64,000 nt of DNA from Acidobacteriota bacterium (GTDB taxonomy: Bacteria; Acidobacteriota; Terriglobia; Terriglobales; Acidobacteriaceae): the NCBI GenBank assembly GCA_021846275.1, contig JAJZBZ010000009.1, positions 1 through 64,000 of the forward strand. The letters run 5' to 3'. The position numbers and the translations under genes are program-made. The notes beneath the pieces were generated by a model. The model worked only from the letters and a program-made list of their open reading frames with translations, made no database searches and had not been told where the DNA came from. Of the stretch, positions 10,243-19,966 are shown one piece after another; the stretch's first letter is position 1; the number at the start of each line of letters is the position of its first letter.

Positions 10243-11379
10243 ATGCTAGCGAACGTTGATTTTCGACCTGTGATACTGGCCGGCGGCAGTGGTACGCGCT
10301 TCTGGCCGCGATCCCGCCGCGCCCACGCCAAGCAGGTGCTGGCGCTGGACGGCGACCGCTCGATGCTCCAGCAGACGGTCGAGCGGCTCACCCAGCTCGC
10401 GAGTCCGGAAAAAATCAGCCCGGAAAAAATCTGGATCATCACCAACGAACTGCTCTCCGCCGAGATCCAGTCGCAGTTGAGCGAGGTTCCCTCGTCGCAC
10501 ATCATCGAAGAGCCGGTTGCGCGCAACACGGCACCCGCCTGCGGCCTCGCGGCGTTTCTCATCGAGCGCGAAAATCCCCAGGCGATTCTCGGCATCTTCC
10601 CGTCGGACCACGTCATCGGCGACGAGCCGCGCTTCCTCAAGCGCATCGAGCAGGGCATCGAACTGGCCGCCTCCGGCGACGTGATGGTTGTGCTCGGCAT
10701 CGAGCCGTCGCGCCCGGAGACCGGCTACGGCTACATCGAAACCGGCACTCCCGTCGCCGCCGCCGAAAGCGCGCTCCACGTCCGCCGCTTCATGGAAAAA
10801 CCCAGCGCCCATCGCGCCGAAGAGTTCCTCGCCGCCGGTGGTTACTACTGGAACTCCGGCATGTTCCTCTGGTCGGCGCATACGCTGGCCAACGCCGTTC
10901 GCGAACACATGCCGGAGACCGCGCCGTTGCTGGAAGAAATAGCGCAGGCCTGGGGGACGCCGCGCTTCGCCCAGACCTTCGCGGAGCTTTACCCGCGCTG
11001 CGAAAACATCTCCGTCGATTACGCCATTCTGGAGCCGCGCTCGGCCAAGGGCCAGCACCTGTCCGGTCTCTTCTGCCTGCCCTCGGAGTTCGGCTGGAAC
11101 GACCTCGGCTCCTGGGAGTCGCTCTTCGAGTTCCAGCGCGACACGCGCCTGCGCGGGGACGAAAACGGCAACGTCGCCGACAGTTCCGGCCTGCTCACCC
11201 TCGACGCCGAGAACAACTACATCTTCAGCCCGCGCAAGCACGTCGCGCTGGTCGGCGTCAGCGATCTGGTCATCGTCGAAACCGACGACGCAATCCTCGT
11301 CGCGCGACGCTCTCAGTCGCAGGATGTCGGCAAGATCGTCAAGGAACTGGCCGCCCAGGGAAAATCCGAACTGATATAG
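10243..11379 (+). CDS. manC: Mannose-1-phosphate guanylyltransferase
   Basis: 378 residues with the nucleotidyltransferase signature VILAGGSGTRFWPRSRRAHAKQ at the N-terminus and the ManC-type motifs EPVARNTAPA, FPSDHVIGD, GYGYIETG, FMEKP and YYWNSGMFLW. It makes GDP-mannose from mannose-1-phosphate and GTP for surface polysaccharide or glycan synthesis. The protein is the short single-domain form without a fused phosphomannose isomerase. Start ATG 10243 has only a weak ribosome binding site. It converges with the minus-strand UvrC-like gene, with nine bases between the stops. Confidence 0.92.
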   Translation: MLANVDFRPVILAGGSGTRFWPRSRRAHAKQVLALDGDRSMLQQTVERLTQLASPEKISPEKIWIITNELLSAEIQSQLSEVPSSHIIEEPVARNTAPACGLAAFLIERENPQAILGIFPSDHVIGDEPRFLKRIEQGIELAASGDVMVVLGIEPSRPETGYGYIETGTPVAAAESALHVRRFMEKPSAHRAEEFLAAGGYYWNSGMFLWSAHTLANAVREHMPETAPLLEEIAQAWGTPRFAQTFAELYPRCENISVDYAILEPRSAKGQHLSGLFCLPSEFGWNDLGSWESLFEFQRDTRLRGDENGNVADSSGLLTLDAENNYIFSPRKHVALVGVSDLVIVETDDAILVARRSQSQDVGKIVKELAAQGKSELI

Positions 11380-11388
11380 GCGATCTGT

Positions 11389-12726
11389 TCACTGCGCCCG
11401 ATCTGCGCCCTGGTCCGTCGCCTGCGCCCCTGCCTCATGCGCGCGCTGCGCCATCTGCGCGGCGGCCACGCGTCCAATGCCGCGCAGCATCGCCTTGCGA
11501 TTCCAGCCCTCCCCGTTCGCATCGCCGCCCGGCTCGGCGAAAAATATCTCGCCCACGCGCTGCTGCGCGGGCCGATAGTACCATCGTCCAAGCAGCGCCA
11601 CATCGCCCACGCGCCGCGCGCTGCCCGACTCCGCAGCGGCCTCGCACTCCAGCCTGCGCAGTGTTTCTTCCAGCCGTGCCACGAGCGCATCGCGCGAGGC
11701 TGCTCGCGCGCCGGCAGTTTTGTTTTCGCCATCTCCAGCATCCAATGCAGGCTCCAGCGGCACAGCCTCGATCATCACCGGCTGCGCAAACAAGGAACTC
11801 GAACCCGAAGCTTCATTCTGGATCCGCATGCCCAGCGTCGAGAAAAACTCCGGCCCGCAGAGTCGTCCGTGCGCAAAGAGAAACACCGCCACGGCGTCCA
11901 GCTCCGCCGCAGGCAGCATCACGCAGGCCCGCAACTGCCCGAACGGCTGCACCATCTCCGCAGCCAGCGCGCGCACCGACTCCGCCTGGCGAACCGCCGC
12001 ATGCAGCGCCGCCGCATGCTCAAACTCCAGCCGCTCGGATGCCGCGTCGCGCTCGCTGGCAAGCACGCGCAAACGGCTCTCGCCGCGCGTCGCCAGAAAC
12101 TCCCTCACCGCCGCCGCCTCCTCGGCGTAGCGCGCGTCCGTGCATCCGCCAAAACACGGGGCCAGACACTTTTTCATCTCCGAATACACGCAGCCCGGAT
12201 GCGACGGATCGGGATTCAGATTCTCCTCGCAGCGCCGCAACAGAAACAGCTTCAGAACCTCTTCGCAATACCGTTCCGCCGCCGCGCGCGAGGCAAACGG
12301 ACCAAAGAACCACTCCGCGTGCTCGCGCGGCAGGCGCGTCGCAATGCTCAGACGCGGATGTGCGTTGCTGCCATGAAAGCGCACAAACGCGGGCGCTCGC
12401 AGATGCATTCGCTCCAGCGCCCGCTCGCCGTAGATCTCTTCGAGCAGACGAAACTGCACCGCCTGCGCCTCGAAGGCTGAACCGACCACCCGCCACGCAA
12501 TGCGCCGCACGCGCGCGGCAAGCTGCAACCGCCGCGGATGCGCTGTATCCGCCGTCAGCAGCCGCGTCAGTCTTCGCTTCAAATCCGTCGCCACGCCCAC
12601 ATACGGCTCATTGCCCTCGTCGCCAAAGAGCGCAAAAACGGCGCGCTGCCGCTGCGGCAGCAGACGCAGCACCGCTTCCGCTTCCGCAGTGGAAAACAGC
12701 AGCGACTCTGGCAATAGTGCCCGCAT
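11389..12726 (-). CDS. UvrC-like protein with degenerate GIY-YIG domain
   Basis: 445 residues. The N-terminal 100 residues resemble the UvrC GIY-YIG nuclease, but the first motif reads AVF (29-31) instead of G-[IV]-Y. The YVG motif (42-44) and an arginine (51) are kept. The position of the catalytic glutamate, by alignment with UvrC EALLLE, appears to be R93. The UvrC iron-sulfur cysteine set is kept (C166, C179, C187, C191, plus C195, in a KKCLAPC context), as is a UVR-like helical motif near 225-245. The C-terminal RNase H-like nuclease and HhH domains of UvrC are missing. Its ATG shares one base with the stop of the upstream PmbA-like gene (TGATG), so translation is coupled. DNA binding is plausible; incision is doubtful. 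Confidence 0.75.
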   Translation of the reverse strand: MRALLPESLLFSTAEAEAVLRLLPQRQRAVFALFGDEGNEPYVGVATDLKRRLTRLLTADTAHPRRLQLAARVRRIAWRVVGSAFEAQAVQFRLLEEIYGERALERMHLRAPAFVRFHGSNAHPRLSIATRLPREHAEWFFGPFASRAAAERYCEEVLKLFLLRRCEENLNPDPSHPGCVYSEMKKCLAPCFGGCTDARYAEEAAAVREFLATRGESRLRVLASERDAASERLEFEHAAALHAAVRQAESVRALAAEMVQPFGQLRACVMLPAAELDAVAVFLFAHGRLCGPEFFSTLGMRIQNEASGSSSLFAQPVMIEAVPLEPALDAGDGENKTAGARAASRDALVARLEETLRRLECEAAAESGSARRVGDVALLGRWYYRPAQQRVGEIFFAEPGGDANGEGWNRKAMLRGIGRVAAAQMAQRAHEAGAQATDQGADRAQ

Positions 12727-14114
12727 CACGCGCCTGCGATGGTCATCCCTTCCACGAGCAGCATGGGCGAGGCGACCGATCCGCGAAACTCCAGATCGCT
12801 GCCAACTGCAACGACATTGCGAAAGATCTCGCCCAGGTTTCCGGCAATCGTGATCTCCTCGACCGCGTGCGTCAACTCGCCGTTTTCGATCCACAGGCCA
12901 GAGGCACCGCGCGAGTAATCGCCCGTCACCAGATTCACGCCGAATCCCATGACGCTCGTCACGTACAGTCCACGCGAGACCGAGCGCACGATCGCATCCG
13001 GCGAAGACATTCCCGGCAGCAGAAACAGATTGCCCGCGCCAATTCCGCCGCCCGCCGCATTCCCCGTCGAACGCATTTTCAGCTTGCGCGCCGCATACAC
13101 ATTCAGCAGCCAGGTTTCGAGCACTCCGTCTTTCACCACCGTCGTCCTGCGCGCGGGCAGTCCGTCGCCATCGAAGGGTCGCGAACCAAAGCCGCCGCTG
13201 CCATTTGCCAGCACCAGCGTGTGGTCATCGACCAGCGTCAGCGCGGACGCGGCGATTGTCTCGTCCAGCCTGCCCGCCAGAAACGAAGCTGAGCGCCAGA
13301 TCGCGTCTCCGCTCGCAGCTTCAAACAAATGTCCCAGCAGGGTCCGCGCCGCCTCCGGAGCAAACACAATCGGCACCTGCTGCGTGGCCACGCGACGCGC
13401 GCCCAGCATGCGCACCGCACGACGTGCCGCCTCCGCGCCCACGCTCTGGGCAGACTCCAGATCGCTCAGCCGTCGCGCGCTTGACCACCAGCTATCGCGC
13501 TGCATCGCGCCCTTTTCATCCACCGCAATCGGCACCACCGAAACCCCGCAGTGGCTGGATCGATACTCGCCGGAAAATCCGCGCGAGTTGGCCAGAATCC
13601 GCCGCGCCGTGGCCGCGCTGAAGGTCGCTCCAGCCGAGTTCCGAATGCGCACATCGGCAGAGAGCGCCGCAGCCTCCGCGCGTCGCGCCATCTCGATTCG
13701 CTCCGGGACCGGAAGGGCGTATACGTCCTCGAAGCAGAGATGCAGGTCGCCGCCAAAGACGCCCATCTCTTCCGCATCGGCCAATCCGGAGAACCGGTCA
13801 GGCTCGGTGATCTTCACCAGATCCATCACGCTTGCCAGCAGTTGATTCAGCCCGTCGGGAGTCAGATCGCTCGTCGATGCTGAAGCCGACCGCTGCCCCT
13901 CGTAGACGCGAAGCCCCAGGCTGCGTGAGCCGGACTCTTCCAGCGTCTCCACCTCGCCCATGCGCACGGTCACGGAAAACTCATCGCCCTCGGAGATGCT
14001 CGCAACCGCGTCACTGGCCCCGGCCTTCGTCGCACGCCCCACCAGTTGCTCGGCCAGTTCGCGCAGATCATCCTCGCCCAGCATGGCAGCCGTTTTTTTG
14101 CTCTCTTCGAACAT
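12726..14114 (-). CDS. pmbA: TldD/PmbA-family metalloprotease, PmbA (TldE) type
   Basis: 462 residues matching the PmbA/TldE family throughout, for example GASDAVASISEGDEFSVTVRMGEVETLEESGSRSLGLRV split between the N-terminal strands, and the C-terminal GVNLVTGDYSRGASGLWIENGEL. In Enterobacteria TldD and TldE form a heteromeric peptidase that degrades unfolded peptides and matures peptide antibiotics; TldE itself lacks the metal-binding HExxxH. No such HExxxH is visible here, consistent with the TldE subunit, and no tldD lies in the window. It is followed directly by the UvrC-like gene through a one-base stop/start overlap. A perfect inverted repeat (14129-14143) lies just upstream of its start. 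Confidence 0.88.
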   Translation of the reverse strand: MFEESKKTAAMLGEDDLRELAEQLVGRATKAGASDAVASISEGDEFSVTVRMGEVETLEESGSRSLGLRVYEGQRSASASTSDLTPDGLNQLLASVMDLVKITEPDRFSGLADAEEMGVFGGDLHLCFEDVYALPVPERIEMARRAEAAALSADVRIRNSAGATFSAATARRILANSRGFSGEYRSSHCGVSVVPIAVDEKGAMQRDSWWSSARRLSDLESAQSVGAEAARRAVRMLGARRVATQQVPIVFAPEAARTLLGHLFEAASGDAIWRSASFLAGRLDETIAASALTLVDDHTLVLANGSGGFGSRPFDGDGLPARRTTVVKDGVLETWLLNVYAARKLKMRSTGNAAGGGIGAGNLFLLPGMSSPDAIVRSVSRGLYVTSVMGFGVNLVTGDYSRGASGLWIENGELTHAVEEITIAGNLGEIFRNVVAVGSDLEFRGSVASPMLLVEGMTIAGA

Positions 14115-14128
14115 GCTCCTACGGTATC

Positions 14129-14143
14129 AAAACGGCTCGTTTT
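14129..14143. promoter_or_regulatory. Inverted repeat upstream of pmbA
   Basis: AAAACG (14129-14134) and CGTTTT (14138-14143) form a perfect 6-3-6 inverted repeat, 15 bases before the pmbA start codon. It has the look of an operator, but no dedicated regulator is adjacent. Confidence 0.25.
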
Positions 14144-14279
14144 CCCGCACAGTCCCTTCTGTCGTACCACACTGGATTCACCCCATCACAATGACAAATT
14201 CTTGTTGCCTCCAAGCCTCGCCCGCTGTGTTACCTTGCCCTTGTTCTCCCTGCAGATCACAATCCATCGGAGTCTTTCG

Positions 14280-17200
14280 ATGACCATGCGTTTCCCCCTT
14301 TCGTTGGTCTCATTTCGCGCAGTTAAGACGTTGCTTTCTTGCCTGGTTGATTGTTCTGTCACAAGCGGAGGGCGTCGCTGCCCTGTTCTCTTGCTTGCTG
14401 TGATTGCGCTCTTTTCTGTCAGTAATTTTGCACATGCGCAGACCAGCTTCGGCGCGGTCGCCGTGGGCACGGCCTCGTCGGCTCAGAACGTGACCGTCAC
14501 CGCGCAGGCTGCCGGAAGCGTCAGCACGGTTCAGGTGTTCACGCTCGGCCAAAGCGGCCTCGATTACGCTGCTTCCGCCAGCGGCACCTGCGGCGGCGCG
14601 AATCTCGCGGTCGGCAACACCTGCACCGTCCCGGTCACCTTCACGCCATCGGCCCCCGGCACGCGGCCCGGCGCGGTGGTGCTGGCGGACAGCGGCGGCA
14701 ATCACCTCGGCGTCACCTTCCTCACCGGCAGCGGAACCGGCGGCCTCGGCGTCTTCCTGCCGGGAACGATGCAGACCATCGCAGGCACGGGCGAATGGAC
14801 ATCGGTGCTCGACGGCAACCTCGCCACGCAGGCGGATCTTGATCTGCCCGAAGGCGAAGTTCTCGACGGCGCGGGCAATCTTTACATCGCTGACAGCGCG
14901 CACAATCGCATTCGTGAAGTGAACGCGACGAGCGGCAAAATCTCCACCATCGCAGGCAACGGCGCCGCTTCGTACACCGGCGACGGCGGGCTTGCCGTGA
15001 ATGCAACGCTGAATCTTCCGGCCAGCGTCGCCCTCGATGGCGCGGGCGATCTCTATATCGCCGACTCCGGCAACAACGCAATCCGGCGCATCGTGCTCTC
15101 GACCGGCATCATCACCACCGTGGCCGGAGACGGTACAGCGGGAGCCACAGGCGACGGCGGACAGGCGACAGCGGCCACGCTGAACAATCCGCTCGGCATC
15201 AGCGTGGACGCGGCCGGCAATCTCTACATCGCCGACACGTATAACCAGAAAATTCGCGAGGTCACCCCGGCAGGCGTGATCTCGACCATCGCAGGCAACG
15301 GCACCACGCAGGGCAACGGATCGGGCAGCTACAGCGGCGACAACGGCCCGGCCACGCTTGCCGGACTGAGCCTTCCCTATGCCGTTGCATTCGACACGGC
15401 GGGGAACATCTACATCCCCGACTCCGGCAACAATCGCATCCGCGAGGTGAACGCTGCGACGCAGATCATCACCACCTTTGCCGGCAACGGCACAATCGGC
15501 TCGGCGGGCGACGGCGGCGCAGCCACAGCGGCCAATCTTTACTCACCCTCCGGCGTCGCCTTTGATCCGGCGGGCAATCTTTACATCGCCGACACTCAGA
15601 ACAGTCGCATTCGCAAGGTCAGCCAGGCCACAGGCAACATCTCGACCTTTGCCGGCAACGGAGCCAACCTTTACTCGGGTGACGGAGCCAGCGCCTACGC
15701 CGCTGGACTCTACGGCCCCTACGGCATCACCTTCAGCCCCGATGGCAATCTCCTCATCGCCGATTATTTCGATAACCGCATCCGCAATGTGCAAGGAAAT
15801 CTCTCCACCTTCAAGCTCAACACGCCCGTCCGCCAGAGCGACACATCGCCCACGCAGAAAGAGACCCTCGAAGACGACGGCACCACGGCGCTGACGCTCA
15901 CGGCCATTACGCCGGACTCGAACTCGGCCATCGATCCCACCGCGACCACCTGCTCGGCCACCACGCCGCTTGCCCTCGACACCGACTGCGTCATCGGCGC
16001 GCAGTTCGCGCCGTCGACCTCCGGCAATCCGCTCACGGCAACGATCTCGACCACGGCCAACGCCGACGATTCGCCGCTGCTGATCCAGATTACCGGCGAC
16101 GCCACAGCCGTCAACTCCACAACCACCGTGCTCACAGCAACGCCCGACCCGGCCAACTTCGGCCAGACCGTCGTGCTCCAGGCTGCGGTGACCACCGGCT
16201 CCGGCACCGGCGCGCTCACCGGAACCGTCAGCTTCCTCGACGGCAGCACGACACTGGTCTCCGACATTCCCATCAACTCCTCCGGCGTGGCCACATACTC
16301 GGCCAGCGCGCTCGCCGTCGGCCTTCACTCGCTCACCGCCGCATACAGCGGCGACACGGGCCACTTCGCCAGCACGTCCACGCCGCCCACCCCCGAAACT
16401 GTCAATGAAGCCACCGCCACGACGCTCACCTCCAGCGCCAATCCTTCGAGCGTCGGAGCCAGCGTCACCTTCACCGCCGTCGTCACCGCCTCGAACGGCG
16501 GCGGCCTTGTTCCCGACGGCACCGTCAACTTCCTTGACAGCGGCACGCAGATCGGCACGGCCACGCTGAATGCCTCCGGCGTCGCCACGTTCTCGACCAC
16601 CGCGCTCACCAACGGACAGCACACCATCACAGCGGTTTATGGCGGAGACGCAACCCGCTACATCCTCGGCAGCACCTCCGGCGCGCTCACGCAGGGCGTG
16701 CAGGCACCGTCGACCACCGCCGTCACCTCCTCGCAGAATCCATCCGCATACGGCGTCGCCGTCACCTTCACAGCCACGGTCACGCCGGGCGGCAGCGTCA
16801 CGCCGACTGGCACCGTCAACTTCTTCGACGGCGCGGCGGAGATCGGCAGCGCGCAGCTCAGCGGATCGATCGCCATCGCGGCCTACACCACATCGGCGCT
16901 CGCCGCGGGACAACACTCCATTACCGCGCACTATCTGGGCAGCTCCGGCAACGGTGCCAGCATCTCGCCTGTCTATACTCAGACCGTCTCGCCCGTGCAA
17001 ACCACCACCGTCGTCAACGCCGCTCCCAACCCCGGCATTGGCGGTCGCGCCGTCACGCTCACGGCCACCGTCAAAGCCACCCAGGGCGGCACCATTCCAT
17101 CCGGCAACGTCAGCTTTTCTGACGGCGCGACCGCTCTAGGCACGGCGGCGCTCAACGGCTCGGGCGTGGCATCCATCGCCGCCAACCTGGCCGTCGGGCA

Positions 17201-18380
17201 ACACTCGATCATTGCCACCTACGCTGGCTCGGCCAATGACGGTCCGAGCGCGTCAGCCGCGCTTCCGCTCGCCGTGCAGCTTGCCACCACGCAGATCGCG
17301 CTCACCGCCGCGCCCAATCCCGCGCTCGTGCTCGCTCCCGTCGTCTTCACCATGAAGGTGACCGGCAACGGCGGCATTCCCACCGGCCCGGTCACGCTCA
17401 CCATTGACGGAAAAACCGCTGCCACGGCCACGCTGGATTCAACCGGAACAGCGAGTGTCACGCTCTCCACGCTCACCGTCGGCACTCACTCTGCCAGCGC
17501 CACTTACTCCGGCGACAGCAACGACGCAGCCAGCACCTCCACCAGCGTCAGCGAAGTCATCCAGCCCATCCCGACGGCCACAGCGCTCGGCGTGACCACC
17601 ACCACCGGCACCAGCTCGCCGCAGAGCATCCTTGTTTCCACCGTCGTCGGCACCAGCGGACCGACACCGACCGGCACGGTCCAGTTCCTCAACGGCTCCA
17701 CCGTCATCGGCTCCAGCGGCCTTGACTCTACCGGCGTCGCGACGCTCGTTCCCGATCTGCCCACCGGCACCTACTCGATCATCGCCGAATACAGCGGCGA
17801 CGCGATTCACAGCCCATCCACTTCGCAACCCACGTCGCTGTCGACCGCGCCATCCACCTTCAGCCTCACGGTCAACCCGTCCGCGCTCACGCTCACCACC
17901 GGCCAGAACGGCACCATCACCGTCCAGATCGCCTCGGTAAACAAGGCCTCCGACACCGTCTCGCTGGGCTGCGCCAATCTTCCCGCCGCCGTCAACTGCC
18001 ACTTCGCCTCGAACAGCCTCACGCTCGCCGCCGGTGCCACCGTCACGACGCAGCTCACGATTGACACCAACAACCCGCTCAGCGGCGGAACATCCATCGC
18101 CGCGCGCCGCACCAGCGATCCTTCCGCGCCGCTGGCCGCCGCGCTGTCGCTGCCGCTCGCCGCGCTCTTCGGATTCCTGCTGCTCGGCTTCCGCCGCCGC
18201 GTTCCGCGCTGGATGGTCGTGCTCTGCGCTGTCGGCCTTGGCACACTCGTGCTCAACGGCTGCGGCGGATTTTCGCAGAACACCGCCGCGCCGGGTAACT
18301 ACACCCTCCAGGTTACAGGCGTCGGAACACAGAGCAACCAGACGCACTACGCGAATCTCACGCTCACGGTCAACAAGTAA
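14280..18380 (+). CDS. Large surface protein with NHL propeller and Ig-like repeats
   Basis: 1366 residues from ATG 14280; the upstream part of the open frame is not protein-like. After a long signal region comes an ASH/choice-of-anchor-like beta domain. Six NHL-type repeats follow (pattern STIAGNG..GDGG.A..A.L..P..VA.D..GNLYIADS.NN.IR.V), which would close a six-bladed propeller. A second ASH-like segment follows, then six Ig-like repeats of the Big_3_5 type (TxTxNPSxxGxxVTFTAxV...GTVxFxDG...H.ITAxYxGD). Near the C-terminus two hydrophobic segments (about LAALFGFLLLGF and VVLCAVGLGTLVL) are followed by a short beta tail. No catalytic residues are seen, so adhesion or carbohydrate binding at the cell surface is the likeliest role. 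A small beta-barrel gene follows after 13 bases. Confidence 0.85.
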   Translation: MTMRFPLSLVSFRAVKTLLSCLVDCSVTSGGRRCPVLLLAVIALFSVSNFAHAQTSFGAVAVGTASSAQNVTVTAQAAGSVSTVQVFTLGQSGLDYAASASGTCGGANLAVGNTCTVPVTFTPSAPGTRPGAVVLADSGGNHLGVTFLTGSGTGGLGVFLPGTMQTIAGTGEWTSVLDGNLATQADLDLPEGEVLDGAGNLYIADSAHNRIREVNATSGKISTIAGNGAASYTGDGGLAVNATLNLPASVALDGAGDLYIADSGNNAIRRIVLSTGIITTVAGDGTAGATGDGGQATAATLNNPLGISVDAAGNLYIADTYNQKIREVTPAGVISTIAGNGTTQGNGSGSYSGDNGPATLAGLSLPYAVAFDTAGNIYIPDSGNNRIREVNAATQIITTFAGNGTIGSAGDGGAATAANLYSPSGVAFDPAGNLYIADTQNSRIRKVSQATGNISTFAGNGANLYSGDGASAYAAGLYGPYGITFSPDGNLLIADYFDNRIRNVQGNLSTFKLNTPVRQSDTSPTQKETLEDDGTTALTLTAITPDSNSAIDPTATTCSATTPLALDTDCVIGAQFAPSTSGNPLTATISTTANADDSPLLIQITGDATAVNSTTTVLTATPDPANFGQTVVLQAAVTTGSGTGALTGTVSFLDGSTTLVSDIPINSSGVATYSASALAVGLHSLTAAYSGDTGHFASTSTPPTPETVNEATATTLTSSANPSSVGASVTFTAVVTASNGGGLVPDGTVNFLDSGTQIGTATLNASGVATFSTTALTNGQHTITAVYGGDATRYILGSTSGALTQGVQAPSTTAVTSSQNPSAYGVAVTFTATVTPGGSVTPTGTVNFFDGAAEIGSAQLSGSIAIAAYTTSALAAGQHSITAHYLGSSGNGASISPVYTQTVSPVQTTTVVNAAPNPGIGGRAVTLTATVKATQGGTIPSGNVSFSDGATALGTAALNGSGVASIAANLAVGQHSIIATYAGSANDGPSASAALPLAVQLATTQIALTAAPNPALVLAPVVFTMKVTGNGGIPTGPVTLTIDGKTAATATLDSTGTASVTLSTLTVGTHSASATYSGDSNDAASTSTSVSEVIQPIPTATALGVTTTTGTSSPQSILVSTVVGTSGPTPTGTVQFLNGSTVIGSSGLDSTGVATLVPDLPTGTYSIIAEYSGDAIHSPSTSQPTSLSTAPSTFSLTVNPSALTLTTGQNGTITVQIASVNKASDTVSLGCANLPAAVNCHFASNSLTLAAGATVTTQLTIDTNNPLSGGTSIAARRTSDPSAPLAAALSLPLAALFGFLLLGFRRRVPRWMVVLCAVGLGTLVLNGCGGFSQNTAAPGNYTLQVTGVGTQSNQTHYANLTLTVNK

Positions 18381-18393
18381 AATCGGAGTGATT

Positions 18394-18933
18394 ATGCGTC
18401 GGTTTTCCCTGTTTCTCTGCTGCTTTTTCGTTGCCATCGCCGCTCGCAGCGCCCGTGCTCAGGTGGCCGAAGCCGCTGACGCCGGCGGGGTCGTCGTCAC
18501 CGTCGGCGGCCTCGCGTCTTACTATTCCGTCAGCTACGGCTCGCGCCAGCTCGCCGGCTTCGGAGCCTTCGTCGATGCCGAACCGAAGGGCCGTCCCGGC
18601 GTCGAAGCCGAATACCGCAATCTACTCTGGCAACAGACAGCAGACGTCCATCTCTCCACCTGGCTCATCGGCCCGCGCTACGGCTTTCACGACTTCCATC
18701 GCTTCCAGCCCTACGTCAAAGTGCTTGTCGGCAACGGCGAATTTTCCTTCCCTTACGGCTACGCGCACGGCAGCTACTTCGTCCTCGCGCCGGGCGGCGG
18801 CGTCGATTACCACTTCAACCGACGCATCTCCTTCCGCGTAGCCGACTTCGAATATCAGGACTGGCCGCAGTTCACCTTCGGCAACATGAGTTCCTTCGGC
18901 GTCAGCTCCGGCATCCGCATTCGCGTCTATTAG
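18394..18933 (+). CDS. Small outer membrane beta-barrel protein
   Basis: 179 residues with a signal peptide ending near ARAQ (residue 23). The rest is alternating hydrophobic and polar strands with many aromatic residues (YYSVSYGSRQLAGFGAF, LIGPRYGF, SYFVLAPGGGVDYHF), as in eight-stranded OmpA/OmpX-like barrels. The last residues RIRVY end in an aromatic residue, typical of outer membrane proteins. It starts at ATG 18394 after CGGAGTG, 13 bases behind the NHL/Ig protein, so the two are probably co-transcribed and may be partners at the surface. No more precise function can be given. Confidence 0.82.
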   Translation: MRRFSLFLCCFFVAIAARSARAQVAEAADAGGVVVTVGGLASYYSVSYGSRQLAGFGAFVDAEPKGRPGVEAEYRNLLWQQTADVHLSTWLIGPRYGFHDFHRFQPYVKVLVGNGEFSFPYGYAHGSYFVLAPGGGVDYHFNRRISFRVADFEYQDWPQFTFGNMSSFGVSSGIRIRVY

Positions 18934-18948
18934 CTGCCATGCCGTGCA

Positions 18949-19848
18949 TCAGCCCCACAGCCGCTCCGGATACGCACCTGCGGCCACCAGCGCCCGAATC
19001 CGCTCCACCACGCTCTCCCGGTCCTCGCGATACGTCACGCCAAACCACGCATCCGGCGAAGAGAGCACGCGCACCCGCGCCAGCCCCTGGCCGACCAGCG
19101 TATTCACCGAATTCGGCAGATAACACTCCGACTTCAGCTCGCCGCCAGACGACTTCAGGAAGCGGCCAAAATCTTCGCGCAGCGGCGCAAACAGCTCCGG
19201 CGTGAATCCCCACATATTCATCGAAACCAGCTCATCGCCACTCAGCGGCACCACAAGCCCATCCGCCTGCACGCTGCGCGCGCCATCTCCCTCCGGCTCA
19301 ATCGTCGTATGCTCGACCACGGTGCGCAGCAGGCCATCGCCGCCCACCTCGCAGATGCCGCGCGCCACCGACCCAAAGGCCGACAGCGTCTTCCGCAGCA
19401 CAAAGCCGACCATTGCAAAATCCCCCGCGCCCGACTGCAAATGCCCGGCCAGCGCGCGATAGCTTGCCGAGCCATAAAAATCATCCGCGTTGATCACCGC
19501 AAACGGCGCCGTCAGCGCCGGTGCCGCGCAGAGCACCGCATGCGTCGTGCCCCACGGCTTTGTGCGTCCCTCCGGCACGGCAAATCCGGCAGGCAGTTCC
19601 TCCAGTTCCTGAAACGCATAATCCACTGGAATGCTGCCGTCATACCGCGACCCCACCGTCTGGCGAAACGCCTCCTCAATCGAGTGGCGAATCAGAAACA
19701 CCACGCGCCCAAACCCGGCTCGCTTCGCGTCAAAAACCGAGTAGTCCAGAATTGCCTCGCCATTCGGCCCCACCGGATCAATCTGCTTCAATCCGCCATA
19801 GCGGCTGCCCATCCCTGCTGCCAGTACCAGAAGTGTCGGTGCACTCAT
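18949..19848 (-). CDS. Sugar-nucleotide pyrophosphorylase-like nucleotidyltransferase
   Basis: 299 residues. The N-terminal LLVLAAGMGSRYGGLKQIDPVG is the glycine-rich NTP-binding motif of nucleotidyltransferases, with AVINADDFYG as the metal-binding Asp region and FQELEELPAGF as a nearby family motif. It belongs to the UTP- or dTTP-sugar phosphate transferase fold, but the exact sugar cannot be told. The start is ATG 19848, preceded by AAGGAAAAAGAAG; a longer frame upstream adds only a basic stretch. It converges with the barrel gene at 18394, with 15 bases between. It could supply an activated sugar for surface glycans together with manC. Confidence 0.85.
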   Translation of the reverse strand: MSAPTLLVLAAGMGSRYGGLKQIDPVGPNGEAILDYSVFDAKRAGFGRVVFLIRHSIEEAFRQTVGSRYDGSIPVDYAFQELEELPAGFAVPEGRTKPWGTTHAVLCAAPALTAPFAVINADDFYGSASYRALAGHLQSGAGDFAMVGFVLRKTLSAFGSVARGICEVGGDGLLRTVVEHTTIEPEGDGARSVQADGLVVPLSGDELVSMNMWGFTPELFAPLREDFGRFLKSSGGELKSECYLPNSVNTLVGQGLARVRVLSSPDAWFGVTYREDRESVVERIRALVAAGAYPERLWG

Positions 19849-19966
19849 CTTCTTTTTCCTTTTCGCTTTGTCGTTCGCCCTGTTCCCGGCTGCCGGACGC
19901 AACCGGAACGAGCGATTCTCAAGAGGATCATGAAAACGCTATCATAACCCGCGCCGCCGCGCATCC

